Assembly: GCA_030691635.1 (NCBI GenBank) | Contig: JAUYEF010000427.1 | Coordinates: forward strand, 1 to 35,674 | Direction: 5' to 3' | Length of the DNA: 35,674 nt | DNA from: Bacillota bacterium | GTDB lineage: Bacteria; Bacillota; Sulfobacillia; JAUYEF01 | Shown here: positions 7,391-16,179 of the stretch, piece after piece | How the letters are laid out: every line of letters begins with the position of its first letter | Position numbering within the stretch: the stretch's first letter is position 1 | Notes under the pieces: model-generated | What the model saw: only the letters and a program-made list of their open reading frames with translations | The model's database searches: none | Told to the model about the DNA's origin: nothing | Translations under genes and position numbers: made by a program

Positions 7391-9112
7391 CTACAATTGC
7401 GTCATCGTGCCGCGAGCCCTCACCAGTATCTCCTCCGCGTGCTCGAGAGATGCTCGCGTCGCAGGACCGCCGATCATGCGGGACATTTCGGCGAGCCTGG
7501 TGTCGCCGTCGACCGGCGTCGCGCTTGTGACCGACCGGCCCGATACGGTGCGTTTGGAGACCACAATGTGGCGGCGGGCGAATGCCGCGATCTGGGCGAG
7601 GTGTGTCACACACAGCACTTGCGCCCATTCTGCGACCTTCGCGAGTTTGGAGCCGATGGCATACGCCGCGTCGCCGCCGATCCCGGCGTCTATCTCGTCG
7701 AACACAAGTATCGGGATGCCTTCCGTCCTTGCGAGCACGGCCTTCAGCGCGAGCATGATTCTCGACATCTCGCCTCCAGACGCGATCCTGGCGAGAGGTC
7801 GTAACGGCTCGCCGGGGTTCGGGCTGAGCAGGAACTCAACGCTGTCCGCTCCCACGGGCCCCACTCTCACGCGCTCGCCCCTCATGGAGGGCCCTGTGGG
7901 GTCCGGCGTCCAATCGAAGTGCACGTCAAACTGCGTGTCCTTCATGCCGAGCCCCGTAAGCTCGTCCGCGACCATCGCCGAAAGGCGGCCGGCAGCTTCG
8001 TGCCGTACATCGGAAAGGCCCAACGCGGCCGATCCGAGGGAGTCGAGGAGGGTTCCTTCTGTCTGCCGCAGTTCAGCGACTTTCTCTTCCGCATGCCGGA
8101 GCTGGTCGAGCGCGAGCGACGCGCTCTTCGTCCACTCAAGTATCTCGGCGATGGTATCGCCGTATTTCCGTTTCAGCTGGCCTATGAAAGCAAGCCGGTC
8201 GTCGACCCAGGCAAGCCTTTCAGGGTCAGGCCTCATGATGTCGCGGCGCCTGCGGAGATGGAGCCCGGCCTCCTCAAGCCACACGAGAGCCTGCTCGAGC
8301 GCGTCAAGCGCGGGCTTCGAATCGTGATCGACACGGGCGGCTTCCCCGAGAACGCTCTTTGCCTGTTCCGCCACATCGGCCGCCGAGGCCTGCTCCCCTG
8401 CCCCGCCAAAGACGAGATCGTAGGATGCTGCGTACGCCTCGAGAAGCTTCTGCGCCGAAGACAGAACCCGCCGTTCTTGGGCAAGGTCTTCCTCTTCGCC
8501 TTCCCTGAGGCGAGCCTCCGATATTTCGTTGAGCTGGAACTGCAGCAAGCCGGCCTCCCTCGCGCGGCTCTTGTCATCAGAGAGATCGCGAATCATCGCG
8601 CGGACCTCCGCGAGGCGCGAAACGAGACCGGATACCTGGCTCGTGAGGTCAGAGGCTTCCTGCCCGGCGAATGAGTCGAGCAAGAAGACGTGCCGCGAGG
8701 TATCGAGAAGTTGCTGGTACTCTCCCTGGCCGTGCACGTCCACCAGTTCGGACGCGACTTCGCGGAGCATGTGGGCCGTTGCCAGCCTGCCGTTTATGCG
8801 GGCCACGGACTTGGAACCCTGGTAGACCTCTCTGGCAAGCACCAGGCTATCGTCGCACTCAAAACCCCACGAGCGCACCCTTGCCGCGAGAGACGCGGGG
8901 ATCGAGTCAAAGAAAGCTTCGATGACGGCGCGCTCGGCGCCCTCCCGCACCACGTCGGCGGAACACCGGGCGCCGAGAACGATCTGGAAGGCGTCGATGA
9001 TGATGGACTTGCCCGCTCCGGTCTCCCCTGTGAGCACGTTCAGACCGCTTCCGAGCCCGAGCGTAACCTTATCTATGATGGCCAGGTTCTCGATGGTGAT
9101 TTCGGCGAGCAT
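7391..9112 (-). CDS. recN: DNA repair protein RecN
   Basis: A 573-residue SMC-like ATPase acting in recombinational repair of double-strand breaks. The N-terminal head starts with LAEITIENLAIID and has Walker A GETGAGKS (residues 29-36). The middle is a long coiled-coil region. The C-terminal head has the ABC signature ASGGEMSRIMLALK and Walker B VFDEIDAGIGG. Length and both half-heads are normal. The ATG lies 6 bases after the argR stop with only a weak ribosome site, so translation probably depends on coupling to argR. The argR-recN pairing is widespread in Firmicutes. Confidence 0.97.
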   Translation of the reverse strand: MLAEITIENLAIIDKVTLGLGSGLNVLTGETGAGKSIIIDAFQIVLGARCSADVVREGAERAVIEAFFDSIPASLAARVRSWGFECDDSLVLAREVYQGSKSVARINGRLATAHMLREVASELVDVHGQGEYQQLLDTSRHVFLLDSFAGQEASDLTSQVSGLVSRLAEVRAMIRDLSDDKSRAREAGLLQFQLNEISEARLREGEEEDLAQERRVLSSAQKLLEAYAASYDLVFGGAGEQASAADVAEQAKSVLGEAARVDHDSKPALDALEQALVWLEEAGLHLRRRRDIMRPDPERLAWVDDRLAFIGQLKRKYGDTIAEILEWTKSASLALDQLRHAEEKVAELRQTEGTLLDSLGSAALGLSDVRHEAAGRLSAMVADELTGLGMKDTQFDVHFDWTPDPTGPSMRGERVRVGPVGADSVEFLLSPNPGEPLRPLARIASGGEMSRIMLALKAVLARTEGIPILVFDEIDAGIGGDAAYAIGSKLAKVAEWAQVLCVTHLAQIAAFARRHIVVSKRTVSGRSVTSATPVDGDTRLAEMSRMIGGPATRASLEHAEEILVRARGTMTQL

Positions 9113-9118
9113 TGCTGG

Positions 9119-9571
9119 CTACCGCACAAACCCGCGCATACGTTCCAGCACATACGGCACAGATTCTTTGGGCCTGACGACGACCAGCAGCGTGTTGTCT
9201 CCCGCGACCGTGCCCACGATCTCCTTCCACCGCAATGCGTCCATCGCCTCGCCCACGCCGGGAGCCATTCCCGATAGTGTCCGGACGACGATGATGTTTT
9301 CACTGTAGTCAAATCCCAGGCAATAGTCCTCCAGCACGCGCTTCATGCGCTCCCCCGCGCTTGACGTGTACTGGTCCTCAGGCAGCGCGTACCTGTACCT
9401 GCCGTCCCCGGTGGGGACCTTGAGCAGCATGAGCTCCTTTATGTCCCGGGAGATGGTCGCCTGTGTGACGTCTATGCCCTCTGCGCGCAGTTTGTGGGCG
9501 AGCTCTTCCTGGGTCTCCACCACGCCTGCGCGGACGATTTCGAGTATCTTCATCTGGCGTCTTGCTTTCAT
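9119..9571 (-). CDS. argR: Arginine repressor ArgR/AhrC
   Basis: A 150-residue ArgR. The N-terminal winged helix contains TQATISRDIKEL (about residues 36-47) and the C-terminal domain contains the arginine-binding, hexamerisation motif GTVAGDNT. The repressor binds ARG boxes when arginine is present, repressing biosynthesis and often activating catabolism. The start ATG follows GGAGG. It sits between nadK (27-base gap) and recN (6-base gap). No arginine genes are in the window. Confidence 0.96.
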   Translation of the reverse strand: MKARRQMKILEIVRAGVVETQEELAHKLRAEGIDVTQATISRDIKELMLLKVPTGDGRYRYALPEDQYTSSAGERMKRVLEDYCLGFDYSENIIVVRTLSGMAPGVGEAMDALRWKEIVGTVAGDNTLLVVVRPKESVPYVLERMRGFVR

Positions 9572-9598
9572 GGGCCCCTACCTCCCGGCGAGTGTTTT

Positions 9599-10462
9599 CT
9601 AGTGATCAGCGCCGCTGTGTCCTTCTTTCATCTTTTTTCGGAGGACCTCAAAGAAATTCCAGTCCTTCAGCCTCACGAGATGCGCCTGTCTTTCGGCCCG
9701 CGACACAGAAACCACATCGCCTGGCTCCAGTCCCGCGCCCTGCTGGCCATCCACCGTCAAGAAGACATGCTCTGGCGAGCCCGCGAAGCTGATGCCCACC
9801 CTGCTCCTGCTGGATATGACCATAGCGCGCGAATACAGGCTATGAGGGCACACGGGCGTGATCAGTATGCAAGAAACCTCAGGGCTCACCAGAGGCCCGC
9901 CTGCGGACAGGGAATACGCGGTGGAGCCGGTGGCCGTCGAGACTATGAGGCCGTCGCCCGGGAATGTGTCTATGTAGCGGTCATCCACCCAGATGTTGAC
10001 CCGGATCAGCCGGGCAAACGGGCCTTTGGCGACGACGACTTCATTCAGCGCGCTGAACTCAGATGCCACGCCGCCTTCCCGCTCTACCCTGATGTCGAGC
10101 ATTGACCTGCGTTCGATGAAGAACTCGCCCCTGAGGAACTTGTCCAGCGTCGGAAAGAGGTCCGGAGTCTCCACTTCGGTCAAGAACCCGAGATGGCCGA
10201 GATTTACTCCGAGCAGCGGGATCTGGCCCGGTGCCGTGGCCCTGACGGCAGCCAGCAGTGTCCCGTCGCCGCCCAGCACCACGCAGTAGTCGGCGACGCT
10301 CGACCATTCGCTGGGGGGGACAGCGTCCCAGTTGCCGGCCAGTCCTTTGACATCGGGAGACAGGATGACTTCGACGCCTCTCTGGCTCAAGAACTCGCCG
10401 GTGGCCACCGTGTACTTCAGTGCATCCGTCTTGCTGAGGTTCGGGAAGATGGCTATTCGCAT
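9599..10462 (-). CDS. nadK: NAD kinase
   Basis: A 287-residue ATP/polyphosphate NAD kinase that makes NADP+ from NAD+. GGDGT is at residues 64-68 and is followed by GVNLGHLGFLTE, an ALNEVVVAKG motif and the glycine-rich DGLIVSTATGSTAYSLSAGG active-site segment. The ATG at 10462 is preceded by AGGAGA. A 63-base AT-rich gap separates it from tlyA and contains an ATGC-N6-GCAT inverted repeat of unknown meaning. Confidence 0.96.
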   Translation of the reverse strand: MRIAIFPNLSKTDALKYTVATGEFLSQRGVEVILSPDVKGLAGNWDAVPPSEWSSVADYCVVLGGDGTLLAAVRATAPGQIPLLGVNLGHLGFLTEVETPDLFPTLDKFLRGEFFIERRSMLDIRVEREGGVASEFSALNEVVVAKGPFARLIRVNIWVDDRYIDTFPGDGLIVSTATGSTAYSLSAGGPLVSPEVSCILITPVCPHSLYSRAMVISSRSRVGISFAGSPEHVFLTVDGQQGAGLEPGDVVSVSRAERQAHLVRLKDWNFFEVLRKKMKEGHSGADH

Positions 10463-10525
10463 GGAGTCTCCTGTCCAGCCTGTATAGGACCTGCATGCTA
10501 TTCTGCATAAAATAACACGTCTCCT

Positions 10526-11350
10526 TCAACTGCGCGGCGGACCACAAGCAGAGCTGTGCGCCCTGGCGACTGCTTCATCTATTTCTTTTGAGGTCAGGCC
10601 CGCTCCGTCACCCGGAGAGTGGACGGCATAGAGGAGAAACTCGATGTTGCCCTCCGGGCCCCTGATTGGAGAAGGCATGAGACCGAGACACCGGAATCCC
10701 TCGGCTTTGAGAAAACTGGAGACGCTCTCGAGGACTTGCCTGTGAGTCTCTTCAGACTTCACCACTCCCCCAGGCACCTGCCCTCTGCCGGCCTCAAACT
10801 GAGGCTTCACCAGTGCCACCAGGTGAAACGGGGTGTCGCAGGCGTGGGTGACCGCAGGCACGATTTTCGTGATGGAGATGAAGGACACATCCATCGTGAC
10901 GACCGTGGGTTTCTCCAAGATCATATCGCTGCTGAGGTACCTGGCGTTTGTCCTCTCGAGGAGAATGACGCGTGGGTCCTGGCGCAGCTTGTGGTGGAGT
11001 TGCCCGTAACCGACGTCGACCGCGTAGACCTTCCGCGCGCCGTGCTGCAGCAGGCAGTCGACGAACCCGCCGGTGGAAGAGCCCACGTCGAGCGCGCACG
11101 CCCCGTTGACCGGCACCGCGAACTCACGCAGCGCCGCCTCGAGCTTCAGCCCTCCGCGGCTGACATAAGGTATGGCGGGACCCTTCACCTCGATATGCGA
11201 TTCGGCCGGGATTCTCTGGCCGGGCTTCTCGGCGACCACGCCGCCCACACTGACCAGCCCAGCCATGACAAGCGCCTGGGCCTTCTGCCTGCTTTCCGCG
11301 AGGCCCCTCGCCACCAGTGCCGCGTCGAGCCGGGTCCTCTCCCCCGTCAT
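10526..11350 (-). CDS. tlyA: TlyA-family rRNA (cytidine-2'-O)-methyltransferase
   Basis: An FtsJ-like methyltransferase with an N-terminal S4 RNA-binding domain (about residues 5-65) and an SAM-binding motif ALDVGSSTGGFVDCLL, then VTMDVSFISI and LVKPQFEAGRGQV. Characterised TlyA proteins 2'-O-methylate cytidines in 16S and 23S rRNA; some homologues were once annotated as hemolysins. The ATG at 11350 is placed well after GGAAGG (8 bases); an in-frame GTG at 11356 adds two residues but is too close to that site. It lies between dxs and nadK as in many Firmicutes. Confidence 0.94.
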   Translation of the reverse strand: MTGERTRLDAALVARGLAESRQKAQALVMAGLVSVGGVVAEKPGQRIPAESHIEVKGPAIPYVSRGGLKLEAALREFAVPVNGACALDVGSSTGGFVDCLLQHGARKVYAVDVGYGQLHHKLRQDPRVILLERTNARYLSSDMILEKPTVVTMDVSFISITKIVPAVTHACDTPFHLVALVKPQFEAGRGQVPGGVVKSEETHRQVLESVSSFLKAEGFRCLGLMPSPIRGPEGNIEFLLYAVHSPGDGAGLTSKEIDEAVARAHSSACGPPRS

Positions 11351-11386
11351 CGCCACCGCCTTCCGTCTGTGGGCCTACGCTGGAGG

Positions 11387-13255
11387 TCATCTCTGACAGA
11401 GCGAAAGCGCGCGCTCCGCGATTCCCGGCGCATCCAGGCCAAGTCGCTCTCTCAGCGCCTCCGCGGCTCCATGTTCAACGTAGGCGTCCGGTACGGCCAC
11501 ACTGTCGAATACGACGGCACGCGCCCCCTGCTCCTGCGCGAGTCTGCTTACTATGAGGGAACCGGCGCCCCCGATCCCGGCGCCTTCTTCCACCACGAGC
11601 AGCGCCCTGGTCTTGAAGGCGTGTGTCCTGACAGTCTCCCAGTCCAGAGGCTTCAAGAAGCGCAGGTTCAGGACCGTGGCCTTGACGGCGCGTTCCTTGA
11701 GTCTATCCGCCGCCTCCAGGCATGCGTCGAGGCAGTGGCCCACCGCCGCGATGCAGAGGTCTTGGCCCCTTCTGACCACCTCAGCCTTTCCCCATTCTAC
11801 CGGCGCAGAGTCCCGGGGCGGAGCGACCTCGCCGCGCGGGTACCTGATCGCGCAGGGGCCGCGCGATGCGATCGCCAGGTCAAGCATCGCCGAGAGTTCG
11901 CCGGCCGAGGAAGGCGCCATCAATGCAAGGTTGGGTACCGGCAAAAGGTATGTGATGTCAAAGACACCCTGGTGAGTCTCTCCGTCCTCACCGACGATGC
12001 CGGCACGGTCGAGCGCGAAGACCACCGGCAGCTTCTGAAGGCACACATCGTGGTTGACCTGGTCATAGGCACGCTGCAGGAAAGTCGAGTAGACCGCGAC
12101 GACAGGCGAAAGCCCTCCCGCGGCCATACCCGCCGCCAGGGTCACGGCATGCTGCTCGGCGATGCCAACGTCGAAGAAACGGTCCGGGAACTCCCTGGCG
12201 AAGCCCGCCAGCCCGGTGCCGTCCGCCATCGCTGCGGTTATCGCGACGACCCTGGGGTCGCGGCGCGCGATATCTCTCAGCGCCGAACCGAAGGCGGAGC
12301 TGTACGAAGGTCTGCCGCCCGGTTTCACCGGATGGCCGGTCTCCGGGTCGAACGGACCGGGACCGTGGAAGACGCCGGGGTCCTGCTCGGCGAGCTGGTA
12401 ACCCTTGCCCTTCCGCGTGACGACATGAACGACGGTCGGCCCCGAGGAGTCGCGGGCGTGCCTCAGGATCGCCTCAAGTTCGCTGGTGTTGTGCCCGTCC
12501 ACAGGGCCAAGATAGGTGAACCCCAGCTCCTCGAACAGCACTCCGGGCACCACCAGGTATTTCAAGCTGTCCTTTATCCTGCGGCACACGTCTGCCACAC
12601 TCTGTCCGGCGAGAGGAATCCTCCTGAGGAACTTCTCGATGTCGCCTTTGGCTCTCCGGTAGGCTGGACCGGTGCGTATGCGCGCAAGGTACTGGGCGAG
12701 GGCTCCAACGTTCGATGAAATGGACATGCCGTTGTCGTTGAGGACGATGATGATGCGGGTCTTTTCCCTTCCGGCGTGGTTCAGAGCTTCGAAGGACATG
12801 CCTCCTGTCGTCGCACCGTCGCCTATGACGGCCACGACATGGTAGTTGTCCTTGGACAGGTCCCGCGCTGCGGCGAGGCCCATCGCGGCGGATATCGATG
12901 TGCTCGCATGGCCCGTGCCGAAGGCGTCGTGCGGGCTTTCCTGCCTCTTTGGGAAACCAGACAGGCCCCCGAACTGCCTGAGGCTGGCAAACCTGCTGGA
13001 ACGCCCTGTGACGAGCTTGTGAGGGTAGCACTGGTGTCCGACGTCCCAGACTATCTTGTCCCGAGGTGAGTCGAAGACCCTGTGGAGCGCAATCGTGAGT
13101 TCAACCACGCCGAGGCTTGCCCCGAGGTGGCCCCCGGTGCAGGCGACGGTCCGGATTATCTTCTCCCGGATCTCCGATGCCAGAGCTTGTAGGTCGCGGG
13201 CATTGAGCCTCTTGAGGTCCGAAGGCCCGTGGATCCCATCCAACAAACCGTTCAA
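11387..13255 (-). CDS. dxs: 1-deoxy-D-xylulose-5-phosphate synthase
   Basis: A 622-residue TPP enzyme making DXP from pyruvate and glyceraldehyde-3-phosphate, the first step of the MEP isoprenoid pathway. Seen are the catalytic His in GGHLGASLG (His43), the TPP/Mg motif GDGATTGGMSFEALN (from residue 145) with NDNGMSIS downstream, and the central DGHN and C-terminal transketolase domains. It is full length. The start is TTG at 13255; the only nearby ATG is out of frame. Neighbouring ispA supplies the next prenyl-chain enzyme. No strong promoter was recognised in the 73-base gap upstream. Confidence 0.97.
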   Translation of the reverse strand: MNGLLDGIHGPSDLKRLNARDLQALASEIREKIIRTVACTGGHLGASLGVVELTIALHRVFDSPRDKIVWDVGHQCYPHKLVTGRSSRFASLRQFGGLSGFPKRQESPHDAFGTGHASTSISAAMGLAAARDLSKDNYHVVAVIGDGATTGGMSFEALNHAGREKTRIIIVLNDNGMSISSNVGALAQYLARIRTGPAYRRAKGDIEKFLRRIPLAGQSVADVCRRIKDSLKYLVVPGVLFEELGFTYLGPVDGHNTSELEAILRHARDSSGPTVVHVVTRKGKGYQLAEQDPGVFHGPGPFDPETGHPVKPGGRPSYSSAFGSALRDIARRDPRVVAITAAMADGTGLAGFAREFPDRFFDVGIAEQHAVTLAAGMAAGGLSPVVAVYSTFLQRAYDQVNHDVCLQKLPVVFALDRAGIVGEDGETHQGVFDITYLLPVPNLALMAPSSAGELSAMLDLAIASRGPCAIRYPRGEVAPPRDSAPVEWGKAEVVRRGQDLCIAAVGHCLDACLEAADRLKERAVKATVLNLRFLKPLDWETVRTHAFKTRALLVVEEGAGIGGAGSLIVSRLAQEQGARAVVFDSVAVPDAYVEHGAAEALRERLGLDAPGIAERALSLCQR

Positions 13256-13328
13256 ACTAGATCACTTGACCTTTCACCGTTCTCCCAGTTCCTAAGTATG
13301 GCCCCGCCGCGCATTTGTTCCGCCGTAC

Positions 13329-13784
13329 TCAGGAAGCATGCACCAGGATCGCGGTGACGATGCCAAGAAGGGCTCCTGCGAACACCTCGAAGGGCGAATG
13401 GCCCAGGAGTTCCCTCAGCCTGACATCCCTGAACGTCTTGGAAGCATGCCACTCATGCATGATCTGGTTCAAGATCCGAGCCTGCCTGCCTGCGGACCTG
13501 CGTATGCCCGCTGCGTCGTACATGGTGAGCATGGCCAGCACGAAACTTATGGCGAACGCGTCCGAATCCCAGCCATGGACCAGCCCCGCGATTGTGGCAA
13601 GAGCGGTAACCAGCGCGCTATGCGCGCTCGGCATGCCGCCCGGGCCCACAAGCAGCTCGAAATCGAAGCCGGAGTCCTTCCTGAAAGAGAAAGCCACCTT
13701 GAGCACCTGCGCACATAGCCATGCGAGCAGCGGAGACAAGAGTATCTTGTGACCCTTGAGTGCGGCGATCAATCCCATGAGCAT
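13329..13784 (-). CDS. Divergent PAP2-family membrane protein (YuiD-like)
   Basis: About 150 residues, with hydrophobic segments at both ends and in the middle. The acid-phosphatase/VanZ-like core GPGGMPSAHSALVTALAT and a C-terminal LLGHSPFEVFAGALLG match the divergent PAP2 family (Pfam DUF212, B. subtilis YuiD). The PSAH motif is shared with lipid phosphatases, so a role with prenyl or lipid phosphates is possible and would suit the ispA and dxs neighbours, but no substrate is known. The ATG at 13784 shares bases with the ispA stop (TAATG); a second ATG at 13778 has better spacing from GAGG. Confidence 0.88.
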   Translation of the reverse strand: MLMGLIAALKGHKILLSPLLAWLCAQVLKVAFSFRKDSGFDFELLVGPGGMPSAHSALVTALATIAGLVHGWDSDAFAISFVLAMLTMYDAAGIRRSAGRQARILNQIMHEWHASKTFRDVRLRELLGHSPFEVFAGALLGIVTAILVHAS

Positions 13785-14629
13785 TACCTCGACTTGACGT
13801 AGTTCACTAGGTCGCGCAACCACCATGCACGGTCATCGAACGGTACAAGGCTCTCCAGAGCCAGGGTGGCCTTGAGCGCGATCCTATCGCTCGTGGCTTC
13901 GACGCCGCATATCACTGGATATGTGATCTTGTCGCGGACGCCGTCCTGCCCCGCGAAGTCCTCCAAATCGTCGGCAGCCTGGTACAGCGCTCCGAAGTGA
14001 AGCGCGTAGTCCGTCAGAGCCTGCAGATCCTCCCGCGGAGCGCCTCCGAGGATGGCCCCCATCCTCGCGCTGGCGCAGAACATCCGGGCCGTTTTCAGCT
14101 CGTGGATTCGCTCGATCGTGGGCGCAGGTGTGCCGGAGGTCGCTCCCATGTCGAGCGCCTGCCCGCCAACCATGCCCCCAGGACCCGCCGCCCGCGCGAG
14201 CTCCAGCGCAAGGCCGGCCGCGACGTTCCCCGGCACGCCTTCAGACACCGATGATGCCAGCGCCTCGAACGCGAGCGTGAGCAGGCCGTCTCCGGCCAGG
14301 ATCGCGGTGGCTTCGTCAAACGCCACATGGACTGTGGGCTTGCCCCGGCGCACGGCGTCGTCATCCATCGCCGGCAGGTCGTCGTGCACGAGTGAATACG
14401 TATGCACGAGTTCTACCGCAGCCGCCGCGACCACCGCGGCGTCGGGTCCGCGGTACATGCTGTTGACGAACAGCAGCATCGCGGGTCTCAGTCGCTTGCC
14501 GCCGCCGAACACCGCGTATTCCATCGCCTGTGCCAGAGGCGACGGCACGCCTGCCTGGGATGACAGCAGGCGCCGGAGTTCGCCGTCTACCAGCCCAGCG
14601 CTCGAGTCGAGATGGTCCCTGAATCGCAT
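13784..14629 (-). CDS. ispA: Polyprenyl (farnesyl/geranylgeranyl) diphosphate synthase
   Basis: A 281-residue trans-prenyltransferase condensing isopentenyl diphosphate with allylic diphosphates. It shows FGGGKRLRP (residues 41-49), the first Asp-rich motif DDLPAMDDD (83-91) and the second motif as DDLED (near 217), followed by a lysine in DKITYP. The short C-terminal half is slightly reduced compared with typical IspA (about 295 residues). The ATG is 4 bases past the xseB stop. The operon order xseA-xseB-ispA is standard for the phylum. Product chain length cannot be settled by eye. Confidence 0.94.
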   Translation of the reverse strand: MRFRDHLDSSAGLVDGELRRLLSSQAGVPSPLAQAMEYAVFGGGKRLRPAMLLFVNSMYRGPDAAVVAAAAVELVHTYSLVHDDLPAMDDDAVRRGKPTVHVAFDEATAILAGDGLLTLAFEALASSVSEGVPGNVAAGLALELARAAGPGGMVGGQALDMGATSGTPAPTIERIHELKTARMFCASARMGAILGGAPREDLQALTDYALHFGALYQAADDLEDFAGQDGVRDKITYPVICGVEATSDRIALKATLALESLVPFDDRAWWLRDLVNYVKSR

Positions 14630-14633
14630 GATG

Positions 14634-14870
14634 CTATCTTTCCACCTTGAACTCCTCGAGTTCCAATGCCCCGTCCTTGGCCCGGGTCACCAGCTCGATC
14701 CGCTTCTCCGCACCATCCAACAGCCGCGCACAGTGGCCGGACAGTTTGACCCCTTCTTCATAGAGGCGCAGGGCGGCGTCAAGGCCAAGGTCGCCCGCCT
14801 CGAGCAGCCTTACGATCTCCTCGAGCCGCGCGAGCGATGCCTCGAAGCTGGGCTTATCTTGCTCCGCCAT
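14634..14870 (-). CDS. xseB: Exodeoxyribonuclease VII small subunit
   Basis: A 78-residue XseB with the family pattern SFEASLARLEEIVRLLEAG and LRLYEEGVKLSGHC. It assembles in several copies on XseA to form exonuclease VII, which degrades single-stranded DNA. Its first 17 bases overlap the end of xseA, and AAGGAAGAGG immediately precedes the ATG, so synthesis is coupled to XseA. Confidence 0.96.
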   Translation of the reverse strand: MAEQDKPSFEASLARLEEIVRLLEAGDLGLDAALRLYEEGVKLSGHCARLLDGAEKRIELVTRAKDGALELEEFKVER

Positions 14871-16116
14871 CCTCTTCCTTACCTCCTGGATTCCATGCCG
14901 TCTTTCCTTTTATCTCGCACTCAAGCCTGCCGTCCGATAGCCGGACGCCGACCACTTCCCGCAGGTCGACCGCCCGGACCGACTTCAGCAATTCGCCAGA
15001 TGCATCCGAGCAGATGGCGTAGCCACGCGCAAGGATCTTGAGGGGGCTCAGAGCCTCCAGGCGCCCGACCAACGACCTGGCCTGGGCGTCCTTGTTCTCC
15101 ACGAGCCGGCGGGTCCACGAGAGCGCGTCCTTCAGCAGGTCATCCAAAGCCTGCCGCCGCTCGTTCACAAGGTCCTCTGGACGGCGCAGCACAGGCCTTG
15201 AGACGAGGCTTCCAAGCGCGTACCGCTTCTCGGCCAGCATACGGGATACGGCCTGTTTCGCCCTGTCCCTGAGTACAATCGTCCTGGCGCATGTTTCTTC
15301 GGCGTCCGGCACCACGAGCTCCGCAGCCGCGGAAGGGGTCGGAGCGCGCACGTCGGAAGCGAAGTCTGCTATCGTGAAATCGGTTTCATGACCGATGGCC
15401 GAAACAACCGGCACGGGACACGCGCGTATCGCGCGCGCCACCTTCTCCGAGTTGAAGGCCCACAGCTCCTCGATGGACCCCCCGCCGCGCCCGAGGATGA
15501 CGACGTCCACCTCTGGGACCTGCACGACCATCTCAAGCCCCCGGACGATGTCGTCCGGAGCAGCCTCTCCCTGCACGAGCACTTCACACAGCACAAGGCG
15601 CACTCCAGGGTGCCGCCGGCGGGCGATGTTTATGATGTCCCGGACGGCGGCTCCCTTTATGGAGGTGACGACCCCGACCCTGCGAGGCAGCGCGGGCAGC
15701 CGTCGTTTGAGCGCTGCTTCGAACAAGCCCTCCGCCTCGAGCCTGGCCTTCAGCTGGAGATAGGCCTTGTAGAGCGAGCCGATGCCGTCAGGCTGGATGT
15801 CGTCAACATACAGCTGGTACTGCCCGTCCCGCTCATAGACGCTCACTGAGCCGTAGGCGAGGACGGCCATCCCGTCCTCCGGTTCGAACTTCATCCGGGA
15901 AGCCTTGCTGCGGAACATAACGCAGCGCACAGACGCGGTGTCGTCCTTCAGCGTGAAATACAGGTGGCCAGACGTGTGCCGCCTGTAGTTTGAGATCTCG
16001 CCACGCACCCAGACACCCTGAAGCTCCGACGCTCCCTGGAGAAGGTCCCGGATCATGTGGGTGAGTTCCCTTACTGTCAGCGCGCCAAGGGGTCTGGCCA
16101 ATACCGGCATCCCCAT
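14854..16116 (-). CDS. xseA: Exodeoxyribonuclease VII large subunit
   Basis: A 420-residue XseA. The N-terminal OB-fold carries VWVRGEISNYRRHTSGHLYF, followed by the catalytic domain with GVVTSIKGAAVRDI, ILGRGGGSIEELWAF and SAIGHETDFTIADFASDVRA. A coiled-coil region follows and a C-terminal ILARGYAI segment ends the domain. Two starts are possible, ATG at 16116 or ATG at 16110, the second better spaced from AGGGA. The 63-base gap to nfnB upstream has no visible terminator, so nfnAB may be cotranscribed with it. Confidence 0.96.
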   Translation of the reverse strand: MGMPVLARPLGALTVRELTHMIRDLLQGASELQGVWVRGEISNYRRHTSGHLYFTLKDDTASVRCVMFRSKASRMKFEPEDGMAVLAYGSVSVYERDGQYQLYVDDIQPDGIGSLYKAYLQLKARLEAEGLFEAALKRRLPALPRRVGVVTSIKGAAVRDIINIARRRHPGVRLVLCEVLVQGEAAPDDIVRGLEMVVQVPEVDVVILGRGGGSIEELWAFNSEKVARAIRACPVPVVSAIGHETDFTIADFASDVRAPTPSAAAELVVPDAEETCARTIVLRDRAKQAVSRMLAEKRYALGSLVSRPVLRRPEDLVNERRQALDDLLKDALSWTRRLVENKDAQARSLVGRLEALSPLKILARGYAICSDASGELLKSVRAVDLREVVGVRLSDGRLECEIKGKTAWNPGGKEEDGGAR

Positions 16117-16179
16117 TCCCTGTTCTTGTCGTCCCGAGAGCCCGCGGTTGTCCCGACCGTCCGCATGCTCTCCCTGAGG

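Noticed and set aside
10463-10525. ARG box upstream of nadK
   Set aside because: The ATGC-N6-GCAT repeat does not fit the TNTGAATWWWWATTCANW pattern well enough.
10619-12718. A 699-codon open frame on the plus strand
   Set aside because: It lies antisense to tlyA and dxs, which have full family motifs. The translation has no recognisable domain and is rich in Arg, His and Asp, as expected for a mirror frame of GC-rich genes.
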